DNA from: Sacculina carcini
Taxonomy: Eukaryota; Arthropoda; Thecostraca; Sacculinidae
DNA: 64,000 bases
Assembly: GCA_916048095.2 (NCBI GenBank)
Contig: OU696591.1
Location: forward strand, 3,506,568 to 3,570,567
Direction: 5' to 3'
Shown: positions 11,348-23,890 of the stretch, in pieces
How positions within the stretch are numbered: position 1 is the stretch's first letter
How the letters are laid out: each line of letters begins with the position of its first letter
Translations under genes and position numbers: made by a program
The notes under the pieces: model-generated
Told to the model about the DNA's origin: nothing
The model's database searches: none
Seen by the model: only the letters and a program-made list of their open reading frames with translations

Positions 11348-12266
11348 ATTCATCCAATTTATTTCGATTATTTGTGTGTAGAGTTTAGTGTTGAGTGAAG
11401 AAAGTTATTACCTGGCTGGGATTCCAACCGAGGTCCTCGGAGTTCGAGCAGAGTCTTACGCGGTTCGGCCATTGTAGATGTTCAAGAGAGATGGTTTATA
11501 TGTGGTATATATAGTGCGCAAGCACGAGTGTACAATTAATATATAGAATTGTGAGATACTTGTGGCGCACATGATACAATTGTGGCGCACGTATTAGATA
11601 TATTAATGTTTATTATATTTGGTTATGCTAACTAAATTAATTTAGAGTTGTGAGACAAATGCACATGATACAATTGTGGCGCGCGTATTTGGTATATTAA
11701 TGTTTATTATATTATTTTATGCTAATTAAATAAATTTAGAGAATTTTGAAACACTTGTGACGCACATGATACAATTGTGGCGCGCGTATTAGGTATATTA
11801 ATGTTTTTTAAACTAGTTTGAGAATTAAATTAATTCATAGAATTGTGAGACACTTGTGGCGCACATGATACAATTGTGGCGCACGTATTTCGTATATTAA
11901 TGTTTATTATATTAGGTTATGATAATTAGTTGTGTTAAAACAAGTTGATTAAAAAATATAATGAAATTAATTTGAAAAATATTTATCAAGTGTGTTTAAA
12001 CGGGTGAATAGACGGTGGATGGTAGAAGATGTCTATAACAATGATTTGTTCAAACTGCGCATGCGCAGACGTCAGCGCGGTATCACGTACGCGGTGCGTG
12101 ATTGTGCACCATCCAAGGTTACCTTGAGATGGCGCCAGACTGGCGGGGAATGTGTTTGATGTACTGCGCATGCGCAGACGTCAGCGCGGTATCATGGTGT
12201 GTGCATTGCATCAGCCAAGGTGACCTTGAATGCAGTGCTGAGTCAGCACTGCTGACGTCATCTATA
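11348..12266 (+). repeat. Core 7 (A)
   Basis: cggAgttcgag with gattaaaaaa. Confidence 0.95.
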
Positions 12267-12752
12267 TTTTCTTTATTTTCTTTATTTTCTTTATTTTCTT
12301 TATTTTCTTTATTTTCTTTATTTTCTTTATTTTCTTTATTTTATTTATTTTATTTATTTTATTTATTTTATTTATTTTATTTATTTTATTTATTTTATTT
12401 ATTTTATTTATTTTATTTATTTTATTTATTTTATTTATTTTATTTATTTTATTTATTTTATTTATTTTATTTATTTTATTTATTTTATTTATTTTATTGA
12501 TTTTATTGATTTTATTTATTTTATTTATTTTATTTATTTTATTTATTTTATTTATTTTATTTATTTTATTTATTTTATTTATTTTATTTATTTTATTTAT
12601 TTTATTTATTTTATTTATTTTATTTATTTTATTTATTTTATTTATTTTATTTATTTTATTTATTTTATTTATTTTATTTATTTTATTTATTTTATTTATT
12701 TTATTTATTTTATTTATTTTATTTATTTTATTTATTTTATTTATTTTATTTA
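12267..12752. repeat. 9-bp-repeat tract m7 (54 repeats)
   Basis: About 8 TTTTCTTTA, then TTTTATTTA. The TTTTATTGA pair at 12492-12509 is 27 repeats from the end, exactly as in m6. Confidence 0.95.
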
Positions 12753-13671
12753 ATTCATCCAATTTATTTCGATTATTTGTGTGTAGAGTTTAGTGTTGAG
12801 TGAAGAAAGTTATTACCTGGCTGGGATTCCAACCGAGGTCCTCGGGGTTCGAGCAGAGTCTTACGCGGTTCGGCCATTGTAGATGTTCAAGAGAGATGGT
12901 TTATATGTGGTATATATAGTGCGCAAGCACGAGTGTACAATTAATATATAGAATTGTGAGATACTTGTGGCGCACATGATACAATTGTGGCGCACGTATT
13001 AGATATATTAATGTTTATTATATTTGGTTATGCTAACTAAATTAATTTAGAGTTGTGAGACAAATGCACATGATACAATTGTGGCGCGCGTATTTGGTAT
13101 ATTAATGTTTATTATATTATTTTATGCTAATTAAATAAATTTAGAGAATTTTGAAACACTTGTGACGCACATGATACAATTGTGGCGCGCGTATTAGGTA
13201 TATTAATGTTTTTTAAACTAGTTTGAGAATTAAATTAATTCATAGAATTGTGAGACACTTGTGGCGCACATGATACAATTGTGGCGCACGTATTTCGTAT
13301 ATTAATGTTTATTATATTAGGTTATGATAATTAGTTGTGTTAAAACAAGTTGATTTAAAAATATAATGAAATTAATTTGAAAAATATTTATCAAGTGTGT
13401 TTAAACGGGTGAATAGACGGTGGATGGTAGAAGATGTCTATAACAATGATTTGTTCAAACTGCGCATGCGCAGACGTCAGCGCGGTATCACGTACGCGGT
13501 GCGTGATTGTGCACCATCCAAGGTTACCTTGAGATGGCGCCAGACTGGCGGGGAATGTGTTTGATGTACTGCGCATGCGCAGACGTCAGCGCGGTATCAT
13601 GGTGTGTGCATTGCATCAGCCAAGGTGACCTTGAATGCAGTGCTGAGTCAGCACTGCTGACGTCATCTATA
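12753..13671 (+). repeat. Core 8 (A)
   Basis: cggGgttcgag with gatttaaaaa, like core 4, and also followed by a TTTTCTTGA-containing tract. Confidence 0.95.
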
Positions 13672-16336
13672 TTTTCTTTATTTTCTTTATTTTCTTTATT
13701 TTCTTTATTTTCTTTATTTTCTTTATTTTCTTTATTTTCTTTATTTTCTTTATTTTCTTTATTTTCTTTATTTTCTTTATTTTCTTTATTTTCTTTATTT
13801 TCTTCATTTTCTTTATTTTCTATATTTTCTTTATTTTCTTTATTTTCTTGATTTTCTTGATTTTCTTGATTTTCTTGATTTTCTTGATTTTCTTGATTTT
13901 CTTGATTTTCTTGATTTTCTTGATTTTCTTGATTTTCTTGATTTTCTTGATTTTCTTGATTTTCTTGATTTTCTTGATTTTCTTGATTTTCTTGATTTTC
14001 TTGATTTTCTTTATTTTCTTTATTTTCTTTATTTTCTTTATTTTCTTTATTTTCTTTATTTTCTTTATTTTCTTTATTTTCTTTATTTTCTTTATTTTCT
14101 TTATTTTCTTTATTTTCTTTATTTTCTTTATTTTCTTTATTTTCTTTATTTTCTTTATTTTCTTTATTTTCTTTATTTTCTTTATTTTCTTTATTTTCTT
14201 TATTTTCTTTATTTTCTTTATTTTCTTTATTTTCTTTATTTTCTTTATTTTCTTTATTTTCTTTATTTTCTTTATTTTCTTTATTTTCTTTATTTTCTTT
14301 ATTTTCTTTATTTTCTTTATTTTCTTTATTTTCTTTATTTTCTTGATTTTCTTGATTTTCTTGATTTTCTTTATTTTCTTTATTTTCTTTATTTTCTTTA
14401 TTTTCTTGATTTTCTTGATTTTCTTGATTTTCTTGATTTTCTTGATTTTCTTGATTTTCTTGATTTTCTTGATTTTCTTGATTTTCTTGATTTTCTTTAT
14501 TTTCTTTATTTTCTTTATTTTCTTGATTTTCTTGATTTTCTTGATTTTCTTTATTTTCTTTATTTTCTTTATTTTCTTTATTTTCTTTATTTTCTTTATT
14601 TTCTTTATTTTCTTTATTTTCTTTATTTTCTTTATTTTCTTTATTTTCTTTATTTTCTTTATTTTCTTTATTTTCTTTATTTTCTTTATTTTCTTTATTT
14701 TCTTTATTTTCTTTATTTTCTTTATTTTCTTTATTTTCTTTATTTTCTTTATTTTCTTTATTTTCTTTATTTTCTTTATTTTCTTTATTTTCTTTATTTT
14801 CTTTATTTTCTTTATTTTCTTTATTTTCTTTATTTTCTTTATTTTCTTTATTTTCTTTATTTTCTTTATTTTCTTTATTTTCTTTATTTTCTTTATTTTC
14901 TTTATTTTCTTTATTTTCTTTATTTTCTTTATTTTCTTTATTTTCTTTATTTTCTTTATTTTCTTTATTTTCTTTATTTTCTTTATTTTCTTTATTTTCT
15001 TTATTTTCTTTATTTTCTTTATTTTCTTTATTTTCTTGATTTTCTTGATTTTCTTGATTTTCTTTATTTTCTTTATTTTCTTTATTTTCTTTATTTTCTT
15101 GATTTTCTTGATTTTCTTGATTTTCTTGATTTTCTTGATTTTCTTGATTTTCTTGATTTTCTTGATTTTCTTGATTTTCTTGATTTTCTTGATTTTCTTT
15201 ATTTTCTTTATTTTCTTTATTTTCTTTATTTTCTTGATTTTCTTGATTTTCTTGATTTTCTTGATTTTCTTGATTTTCTTGATTTTCTTGATTTTCTTGA
15301 TTTTCTTGATTTTCTTGATTTTCTTGATTTTCTTGATTTTCTTTATTTTCTTTATTTTCTTGATTTTCTTGATTTTCTTGATTTTCTTGATTTTCTTGAT
15401 TTTCTTTATTTTCTTTATTTTCTTTATTTTCTTTATTTTCTTTATTTTCTTTATTTTCTTTATTTTCTTTATTTTCTTTATTTTCTTTATTTTCTTTATT
15501 TTCTTTATTTTCTTTATTTTCTTTATTTTCTTTATTTTCTTTATTTTCTTTATTTTCTTTATTTTCTTTATTTTCTTTATTTTCTTTATTTTCTTTATTT
15601 TCTTTATTTTCTTTATTTTCTTTATTTTCTTTATTTTCTTTATTTTCTTTATTTTCTTTATTTTCTTTATTTTCTTTATTTTCTTTATTTTCTTTATTTT
15701 CTTTATTTTCTTTATTTTCTTTATTTTCTTTATTTTCTTTATTTTCTTTATTTTCTTTATTTTCTTTATTTTCTTTATTTTCTTTATTTTCTTTATTTTC
15801 TTTATTTTCTTTATTTTCTTTATTTTCTTTATTTTCTTTATTTTCTTTATTTTCTTTATTTTATTTATTTTATTTATTTTATTTATTTTATTTATTTTAT
15901 TTATTTTATTTATTTTATTTATTTTATTAATTTTATTTATTTTATTTATTTTATTTATTTTATTTATTTTATTTATTTTATTTATTTTATTTATTTTATT
16001 TATTTTATTTATTTGATTTTTTTTTATTTATTTTATTTATTTTATTTATTTTATTTATTTTATTTATTTTATTTATTTTATTTATTTTATTTATTTTATT
16101 TATTTTATTTATTTTATTTATTTTATTTATTTTATTTATTTTATTTATTTTATTTATTTTATTTATTTTATTTATTTTATTTATTTTATTTATTTTATTT
16201 ATTTTATTTATTTTATTTATTTTATTTATTTTATTTATTTCATTTATTTTATTTATTTTATTTATTTTATTTATTTTATTTATTTTATTTATTTTATTTA
16301 TTTAATTTATTTTATTTATTTTATTTATTTTATTTA
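13672..16336. repeat. 9-bp-repeat tract m8 (longest, 2,665 bp, 296 repeats)
   Basis: Nineteen TTTTCTTTA-type units (one TTTTCTTCA, one TTTTCTATA), then 18 TTTTCTTGA (13843-14004). Alternating blocks of TTTTCTTTA and TTTTCTTGA follow to 15858, and TTTTATTTA from 15859. One 10-bp unit at 16021-16030, after TTTGATTTT, accounts for the single base beyond a multiple of 9. Confidence 0.95.
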
Positions 16337-17255
16337 ATTCATCCAATTTATTTCGATTATTTGTGTGTAGAGTTTAGTGTTGAGTGAAGAAAGTTATTAC
16401 CTGGCTGGGATTCCAACCGAGGTCCTCGGGGTTCGAGCAGAGTCTTACGCGGTTCGGCCATTGTAGATGTTCAAGAGAGATGGTTTATATGTGGTATATA
16501 TAGTGCGCAAGCACGAGTGTACAATTAATATATCGAATTGTGAGATACTCGTGGCGCACATGATACAATTGTGGCGCACGTATTAGATATATTAATGTTT
16601 ATTATATTTGGTTATGCTAACTAAATTAATTTAGAGTTGTGAGACAAATGCACATGATACAATTGTGGCGCGCGTATTTGGTATATTAATGTTTATTATA
16701 TTATTTTATGCTAATTAAATAAATTTAGAGAATTTTGAAACACTTGTGACGCACATGATACAATTGTGGCGCGCGTATTAGGTATATTAATGTTTTTTAA
16801 ACTAGTTTGAGAATTAAATTAATTCATAGAATTGTGAGACACTTGTGGCGCACATGATACAATTGTGGCGCACGTATTTCGTATATTAATGTTTATTATA
16901 TTAGGTTATGATAATTAGTTGTGTTAAAACAAGTTGATTAAAAAATATAATGAAATTAATTTGAAAAATATTTATCAAGTGTGTTTAAACGGGTGAATAG
17001 ACGGTGGATGGTAGAAGATGTCTATAACAATGATTTGTTCAAACTGCGCATGCGCAGACGTCAGCGCGGTATCACGTACGCGGTGCGTGATTGTGCACCA
17101 TCCAAGGTTACCTTGAGATGGCGCCAGACTGGCGGGGAATGTGTTTGATGTACTGCGCATGCGCAGACGTCAGCGCGGTATCATGGTGTGTGCATTGCAT
17201 CAGCCAAGGTGACCTTGAATGCAGTGCTGAGTCAGCACTGCTGACGTCATCTATA
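16337..17255 (+). repeat. Core 9 (A)
   Basis: cggGgttcgag with gattaaaaaa. Private changes are tatatCgaattg and gatactCgtggcg near 16530-16555. Confidence 0.95.
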
Positions 17256-17705
17256 TTTTCTTTATTTTCTTTATTTTCTTTATTTTCTTTATTTTCTTTA
17301 TTTTATTTATTTTATTTATTTTATTTATTTTATTTATTTTATTTATTTTATTTATTTTATTTATTTTATTTATTTTATTTATTTTATTTATTTTATTTAT
17401 TTTATTTATTTTATTTATTTTATTTATTTTATTTATTTTATTTATTTTATTGATTTTATTTATTTTATTTATTTTATTTATTTTATTTATTTTATTTATT
17501 TTATTTATTTTATTTATTTTATTTATTTTATTTATTTTATTTATTTTATTTATTTTATTTATTTTATTTATTTTATTTATTTTATTTATTTTATTTATTT
17601 TATTTATTTTATTTATTTTATTTATTTTATTTATTTTATTTATTTTATTTATTTTATTTATTTTATTTATTTTATTTATTTTATTTATTTTATTTATTTT
17701 ATTTA
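17256..17705. repeat. 9-bp-repeat tract m9 (50 repeats)
   Basis: Five TTTTCTTTA, then TTTTATTTA. It carries a single TTTTATTGA (17445-17453), 28 repeats from the end, the position of the first member of the pair in m6 and m7. Confidence 0.95.
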
Positions 17706-18622
17706 ATTCATCCAATTTATTTCGATTATTTGTGTGTAGAGTTTAGTGTTGAGTGAAGAAAGTTATTACCTGGCTGGGATTCCAACCGAGGTCCTCGGGG
17801 TTCGAGCAGTCTTACGCGGTTCGGCCATTGTAGATGTTCAAGAGAGATGGTTTATATGTGGTATATATAGTGCGCAAGCACGAGTGTACAATTAATATAT
17901 AGAATTGTGAGATACTTGTGGCGCACATGATACAATTGTGGCGCACGTATTAGATATATTAATGTTTATTATATTTGGTTATGCTAACTAAATTAATTTA
18001 GAGTTGTGAGACAAATGCACATGATACAATTGTGGCGCGCGTATTTGGTATATTAATGTTTATTATATTATTTTATGCTAATTAAATAAATTTAGAGAAT
18101 TTTGAAACACTTGTGACGCACATGATACAATTGTGGCGCGCGTATTAGGTATATTAATGTTTTTTAAACTAGTTTGAGAATTAAATTAATTCATAGAATT
18201 GTGAGACACTTGTGGCGCACATGATACAATTGTGGCGCACGTATTTCGTATATTAATGTTTATTATATTAGGTTATGATAATTAGTTGTGTTAAAACAAG
18301 TTGATTTAAAAATATAATGAAATTAATTTGAAAAATATTTATCAAGTGTGTTTAAACGGGTGAATAGACGGTGGATGGTAGAAGATGTCTATAACAATGA
18401 TTTGTTCAAACTGCGCATGCGCAGACGTCAGCGCGGTATCACGTACGCGGTGCGTGATTGTGCACCATCCAAGGTTACCTTGAGATGGCGCCAGACTGGC
18501 GGGGAATGTGTTTGATGTACTGCGCATGCGCAGACGTCAGCGCGGTATCATGGTGTGTGCATTGCATCAGCCAAGGTGACCTTGAATGCAGTGCTGAGTC
18601 AGCACTGCTGACGTCATCTATA
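17706..18622 (+). repeat. Core 10 (A), 2-bp deletion
   Basis: 917 bp: one AG is lost from gagcagagtcttac (near 17808), inside the tRNA-like segment between the B and A boxes. cggGgttcgag and gatttaaaaa. Confidence 0.95.
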
Positions 18623-19207
18623 TTTTCTTTATTTTCTTTATTTTCTTTATTTTCTTTATTTTCTTTATTTTATTTATTTTATTTATTTTATTTATTTTAT
18701 TTATTTTATTTATTTTATTTATTTTATTTATTTTATTTATTTTATTTATTTTATTTATTTTATTTATTTTATTTATTTTATTTATTTTATTTATTTTATT
18801 TATTTTATTTATTTTATTTATTTTATTTATTTTATTTATTTTATTTATTTTATTTATTTTATTTATTTTATTTATTTTATTTATTTTATTTATTTTATTT
18901 ATTTTATTGATTTTATTGATTTTATTTATTTTATTTATTTTATTTATTTTATTTATTTTATTTATTTTATTTATTTTATTTATTTTATTTATTTTATTTA
19001 TTTTATTTATTTTATTTATTTTATTTATTTTATTTATTTTATTTATTTTATTTATTTTATTTATTTTATTTATTTTATTTATTTTATTTATTTTATTTAT
19101 TTTATTTATTTTATTTATTTTATTTATTTTATTTATTTTATTTATTTTATTTATTTTATTTATTTTATTTATTTTATTTATTTTATTTATTTTATTTATT
19201 TTATTTA
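18623..19207. repeat. 9-bp-repeat tract m10 (65 repeats)
   Basis: Five TTTTCTTTA, then TTTTATTTA with a TTTTATTGA pair at 18902-18919, 32 repeats from the end. Confidence 0.95.
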
Positions 19208-20126
19208 ATTCATCCAATTTATTTCGATTATTTGTGTGTAGAGTTTAGTGTTGAGTGAAGAAAGTTATTACCTGGCTGGGATTCCAACCGAGGTCCTCGG
19301 GGTTCGAGCAGAGTCTTACGCGGTTCGGCCATTGTAGATGTTCAAGAGAGATGGTTTATATGTGGTATATATAGTGCGCAAGCACGAGTGTACAATTAAT
19401 ATATAGAATTGTGAGATACTTGTGGCGCACATGATACAATTGTGGCGCACGTATTAGATATATTAATGTTTATTATATTTGGTTATGCTAACTAAATTAA
19501 TTTAGAGTTGTGAGACAAATGCACATGATACAATTGTGGCGCGCGTATTTGGTATATTAATGTTTATTATATTATTTTATGCTAATTAAATAAATTTAGA
19601 GAATTTTGAAACACTTGTGACGCACATGATACAATTGTGGCGCGCGTATTAGGTATATTAATGTTTTTTAAACTAGTTTGAGAATTAAATTAATTCATAG
19701 AATTGTGAGACACTTGTGGCGCACATGATACAATTGTGGCGCACGTATTTCGTATATTAATGTTTATTATATTAGGTTATGATAATTAGTTGTGTTAAAA
19801 CAAGTTGATTTAAAAATATAATGAAATTAATTTGAAAAATATTTATCAAGTGTGTTTAAACGGGTGAATAGACGGTGGATGGTAGAAGATGTCTATAACA
19901 ATGATTTGTTCAAACTGCGCATGCGCAGACGTCAGCGCGGTATCACGTACGCGGTGCGTGATTGTGCACCATCCAAGGTTACCTTGAGATGGCGCCAGAC
20001 TGGCGGGGAATGTGTTTGATGTACTGCGCATGCGCAGACGTCAGCGCGGTATCATGGTGTGTGCATTGCATCAGCCAAGGTGACCTTGAATGCAGTGCTG
20101 AGTCAGCACTGCTGACGTCATCTATA
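19208..20126 (+). repeat. Core 11 (A)
   Basis: cggGgttcgag with gatttaaaaa. No private change noted. Confidence 0.95.
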
Positions 20127-20711
20127 TTTTCTTTATTTTCTTTATTTTCTTTATTTTCTTTATTTTATTTATTTTATTTATTTTATTTATTTTATTTATT
20201 TTATTTATTTTATTTATTTTATTTATTTTATTTATTTTATTTATTTTATTTATTTTATTTATTTTATTTATTTTATTTATTTTATTTATTTTATTTATTT
20301 TATTTATTTTATTTATTTTATTTATTTTATTTATTTTATTTATTTTATTTATTTTATTTATTTTATTTATTTTATTTATTTTATTTATTTTATTTATTTT
20401 ATTTATTTTATTTATTTTATTGATTTTATTGATTTTATTTATTTTATTTATTTTATTTATTTTATTTATTTTATTTATTTTATTTATTTTATTTATTTTA
20501 TTTATTTTATTTATTTTATTTATTTTATTTATTTTATTTATTTTATTTATTTTATTTATTTTATTTATTTTATTTATTTTATTTATTTTATTTATTTTAT
20601 TTATTTTATTTATTTTATTTATTTTATTTATTTTATTTATTTTATTTATTTTATTTATTTTATTTATTTTATTTATTTTATTTATTTTTTTTATTTTATT
20701 TATTTTATTTA
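20127..20711. repeat. 9-bp-repeat tract m11 (65 repeats)
   Basis: Four TTTTCTTTA, then TTTTATTTA with a TTTTATTGA pair at 20415-20432 and one TTTTTTTTA near 20685. Confidence 0.95.
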
Positions 20712-21630
20712 ATTCATCCAATTTATTTCGATTATTTGTGTGTAGAGTTTAGTGTTGAGTGAAGAAAGTTATTACCTGGCTGGGATTCCAACCGAGGTCC
20801 TCGGGGTTCGAGCAGAGTCTTACGCGGTTCGGCCATTGTAGATGTTCAAGAGAGATGGTTTATATGTGGTATATATAGTGCGCAAGCACGAGTGTACAAT
20901 TAATATATAGAATTGTGAGATACTTGTGGCGCACATGATACAATTGTGGCGCACGTATTAGATATATTAATGTTTATTATATTTGGTTATGCTAACTAAA
21001 TTAATTTAGAGTTGTGAGACAAATGCACATGATACAATTGTGGCGCGCGTATTTGGTATATTAATGTTTATTATATTATTTTATGCTAATTAAATAAATT
21101 TAGAGAATTTTGAAACACTTGTGACGCACATGATACAATTGTGGCGCGCGTATTAGGTATATTAATGTTTTTTAAACTAGTTTGAGAATTAAATTAATTC
21201 ATAGAATTGTGAGACACTTGTGGCGCACATGATACAATTGTGGCGCACGTATTTCGTATATTAATGTTTATTATATTAGGTTATGATAATTAGTTGTGTT
21301 AAAACAAGTTGATTTAAAAATATAATGAAATTAATTTGAAAAATATTTATCAAGTGTGTTTAAACGGGTGAATAGACGGTGGATGGTAGAAGATGTCTAT
21401 AACAATGATTTGTTCAAACTGCGCATGCGCAGACGTCAGCGCGGTATCACGTACGCGGTGCGTGATTGTGCACCATCCAAGGTTACCTTGAGATGGCGCC
21501 AGACTGGCGGGGAATGTGTTTGATGTACTGCGCATGCGCAGACGTCAGCGCGGTATCATGGTGTGTGCATTGCATCAGCCAAGGTGACCTTGAATGCAGT
21601 GCTGAGTCAGCACTGCTGACGTCATCTATA
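20712..21630 (+). repeat. Core 12 (last uninterrupted subfamily A copy)
   Basis: All six A-type diagnostic bases, with cggGgttcgag and gatttaaaaa. Confidence 0.95.
21339..21343 (-). terminator. Possible Pol III terminator (TTTTT on minus strand), core 12
   Basis: AAAAA on the + strand is the first run of four or more A met when moving left from the core 13 tRNA-like head. None occurs in the 71-bp body, in tract m12 or in the 3' third of core 12. A minus-strand Pol III transcript from core 13 could first stop here, about 1.75 kb on. Every full core has AAAAA at c+627 to c+631. This is inference; no transcript evidence. Confidence 0.2.
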
Positions 21631-22971
21631 TTTTCTTTATTTTCTTTATTTTCTTTATTTTCTTTATTTTCTTTATTTTCTTTATTTTCTTTATTTTCTT
21701 TATTTTCTTTATTTTCTTTATTTTCTTTATTTTCTTTATTTTCTTTATTTTCTTTATTTTCTTTATTTTCTTTATTTTCTTTATTTTCTTTATTTTCTTT
21801 ATTTTCTTGATTTTCTTGATTTTCTTGATTTTCTTGATTTTCTTGATTTTCTTGATTTTCTTGATTTTCTTGATTTTCTTTATTTTCTTTATTTTCTTTA
21901 TTTTCTTTATTTTCTTTATTTTCTTTATTTTCTTTATTTTCTTTATTTTCTTTATTTTCTTTATTTTCTTTATTTTCTTTATTTTCTTTATTTTCTTTAT
22001 TTTCTTTATTTTCTTTATTTTCTTGATTTTCTTGATTTTCTTGATTTTCTTTATTTTCTTTATTTTCTTTATTTTCTTTATTTTCTTGATTTTCTTGATT
22101 TTCTTGATTTTCTTGATTTTCTTGATTTTCTTGATTTTCTTTATTTTCTTTATTTTCTTTATTTTCTTTATTTTCTTGATTTTCTTGATTTTCTTGATTT
22201 TCTTGATTTTCTTGATTTTCTTGATTTTCTTGATTTTCTTGATTTTCTTGATTTTCTTGATTTTCTTTATTTTCTTTATTTTCTTTATTTTCTTTATTTT
22301 CTTTATTTTCTTTATTTTCTTTATTTTCTTTATTTTCTTTATTTTCTTTATTTTCTTTATTTTCTTTATTTTCTTTATTTTCTTTATTTTCTTTATTTTC
22401 TTTATTTTCTTTATTTTATTTATTTTATTTATTTTATTTATTTTATTTATTTTATTTATTTTATTTATTTTATTTATTTTATTTATTTTATTTATTTTAT
22501 TTATTTTATTTATTTTATTTATTTTATTTATTTTATTTATTTTATTTATTTTATTTATTTTATTTATTTTATTTATTTTATTTATTTTATTTATTTTATT
22601 TATTTTATTTATTTTCTTTATTTTCTTTATTTACTTTATTTTCTTTATTTTCTTTATTTTCTTTATTTTCTCTATTTTCTTTATTTTCTTTATTTTCTTT
22701 ATTTTCTTTATTTTCTTTATTTTCTTTATTTTCTTTATTTTCTTTATTTTCTTAATTTTATTTATTTTCTTTATTTTCTTTATTTTCTTTATTTTCTTTA
22801 TTTTCTTTATTTTATTTATTTTATTTATTTTATTTATTTTCTTCATTTTATTTATTTCATTTATTTTCTTTATTTTCTTTATTTTCTTTATTTTCTTTAT
22901 TTTCTTTATTTTCTTTATTTTCTTTATTTTCTTTATTTTCTTTATTTTCTTTATTTTATTTATTTTATTTA
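21631..22971. repeat. 9-bp-repeat tract m12 (149 repeats), chimeric A/B tract
   Basis: Left part is A-like: 19 TTTTCTTTA, then TTTTCTTGA clusters starting at 21802 (8 copies), and a TTTTATTTA block at 22414-22611. The right 360 bp is B-like: TTTTCTTTA with TTTTCTCTA, and the marker TTTTCTTCA, TTTTATTTA, TTTCATTTA seen at the right end of B tracts such as m13-m15. The subfamily switch lies inside it. Confidence 0.9.
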
Positions 22972-23890
22972 ATTCATCCAATTTATTTCGATTATTTGTG
23001 TGTAGAGTTTAGTGTTGAGTGAAGAAAGTTATTACCTGGCTGGGATTCGAACCGAGGTCCTCGGGGTTCGAGCAGAGTCTTACGCGGTTCGGCCATTGTA
23101 GATGTTCAAGAGAGATGGTTTATATGTGGTATATATAGTGCGCAAGCACGAGTGTACAATTAATATATAGAATTGTGAGATACTTGTGGCGCACATGATA
23201 CAATTGTGGCGCACGTATTAGATATATTAATGTTTATTATATTTGGTTATGCTAACTAAATTAATTTAGAGTTGTGAGACAAATGCACATGATACAATTG
23301 TGGCGCGCGTATTTGGTATATTAATGTTTATTATATTATGTTATGCTAATTAAATAAATTTAGAGAATTGTGAAACACTTGTGACGCACATGATACAATT
23401 GTGGCGCGCGTATTAGGTATATTAATGTTTTTTAAATTAGTTTGAGAATTAAATTAATTCATAGAATTGTGAGACACTTGTGGCGCACATGATACAATTG
23501 TGGCGCACGTATTTCGTATATTAATGTTTATTATATTAGGTTATGATAATTAGTTGTGTTAAGACAAGTTGATTAAAAAATATAATGAAATTAAATTGAA
23601 AAATATTTATCAAGTGTGTTTAAACGGGTGAATAGACGGTGGATGGTAGAAGATGTCTATAACAATGATTTGTTCAAACTGCGCATGCGCAGACGTCAGC
23701 GCGGTATCACGTACGCGGTGCGTGATTGTGCACCATCCAAGGTTACCTTGAGATGGCGCCAGACTGGCGGGGAATGTGTTTGATGTACTGCGCATGCGCA
23801 GACGTCAGCGCGGTATCATGGTGTGTGCATTGCATCAGCCAAGGTGACCTTGAATGCAGTACTGAGTCAGCACTGCTGACGTCATCTATA
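22972..23890 (+). repeat. Core 13 (first subfamily B1 copy)
   Basis: All six B-type bases and gattaaaaaa. The MARE-like site reads TACTGAGTCAGCA. Confidence 0.95.
23043..23100 (-). mobile_element. tRNA-derived SINE-like head with canonical B box, core 13
   Basis: On the minus strand the A-box-like TGGCCGAACCGCG (23083-23095) precedes GGTTCGAATCC (23043-23053), which matches the Pol III B-box consensus GGTTCGANTCC exactly. A 71-bp body and the A-rich m12 tract follow, as in head-body-tail SINEs. The same arrangement occurs in all B and mosaic cores at the offsets given for core 1. Activity is unproven, and the family could not be named. Confidence 0.55.
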
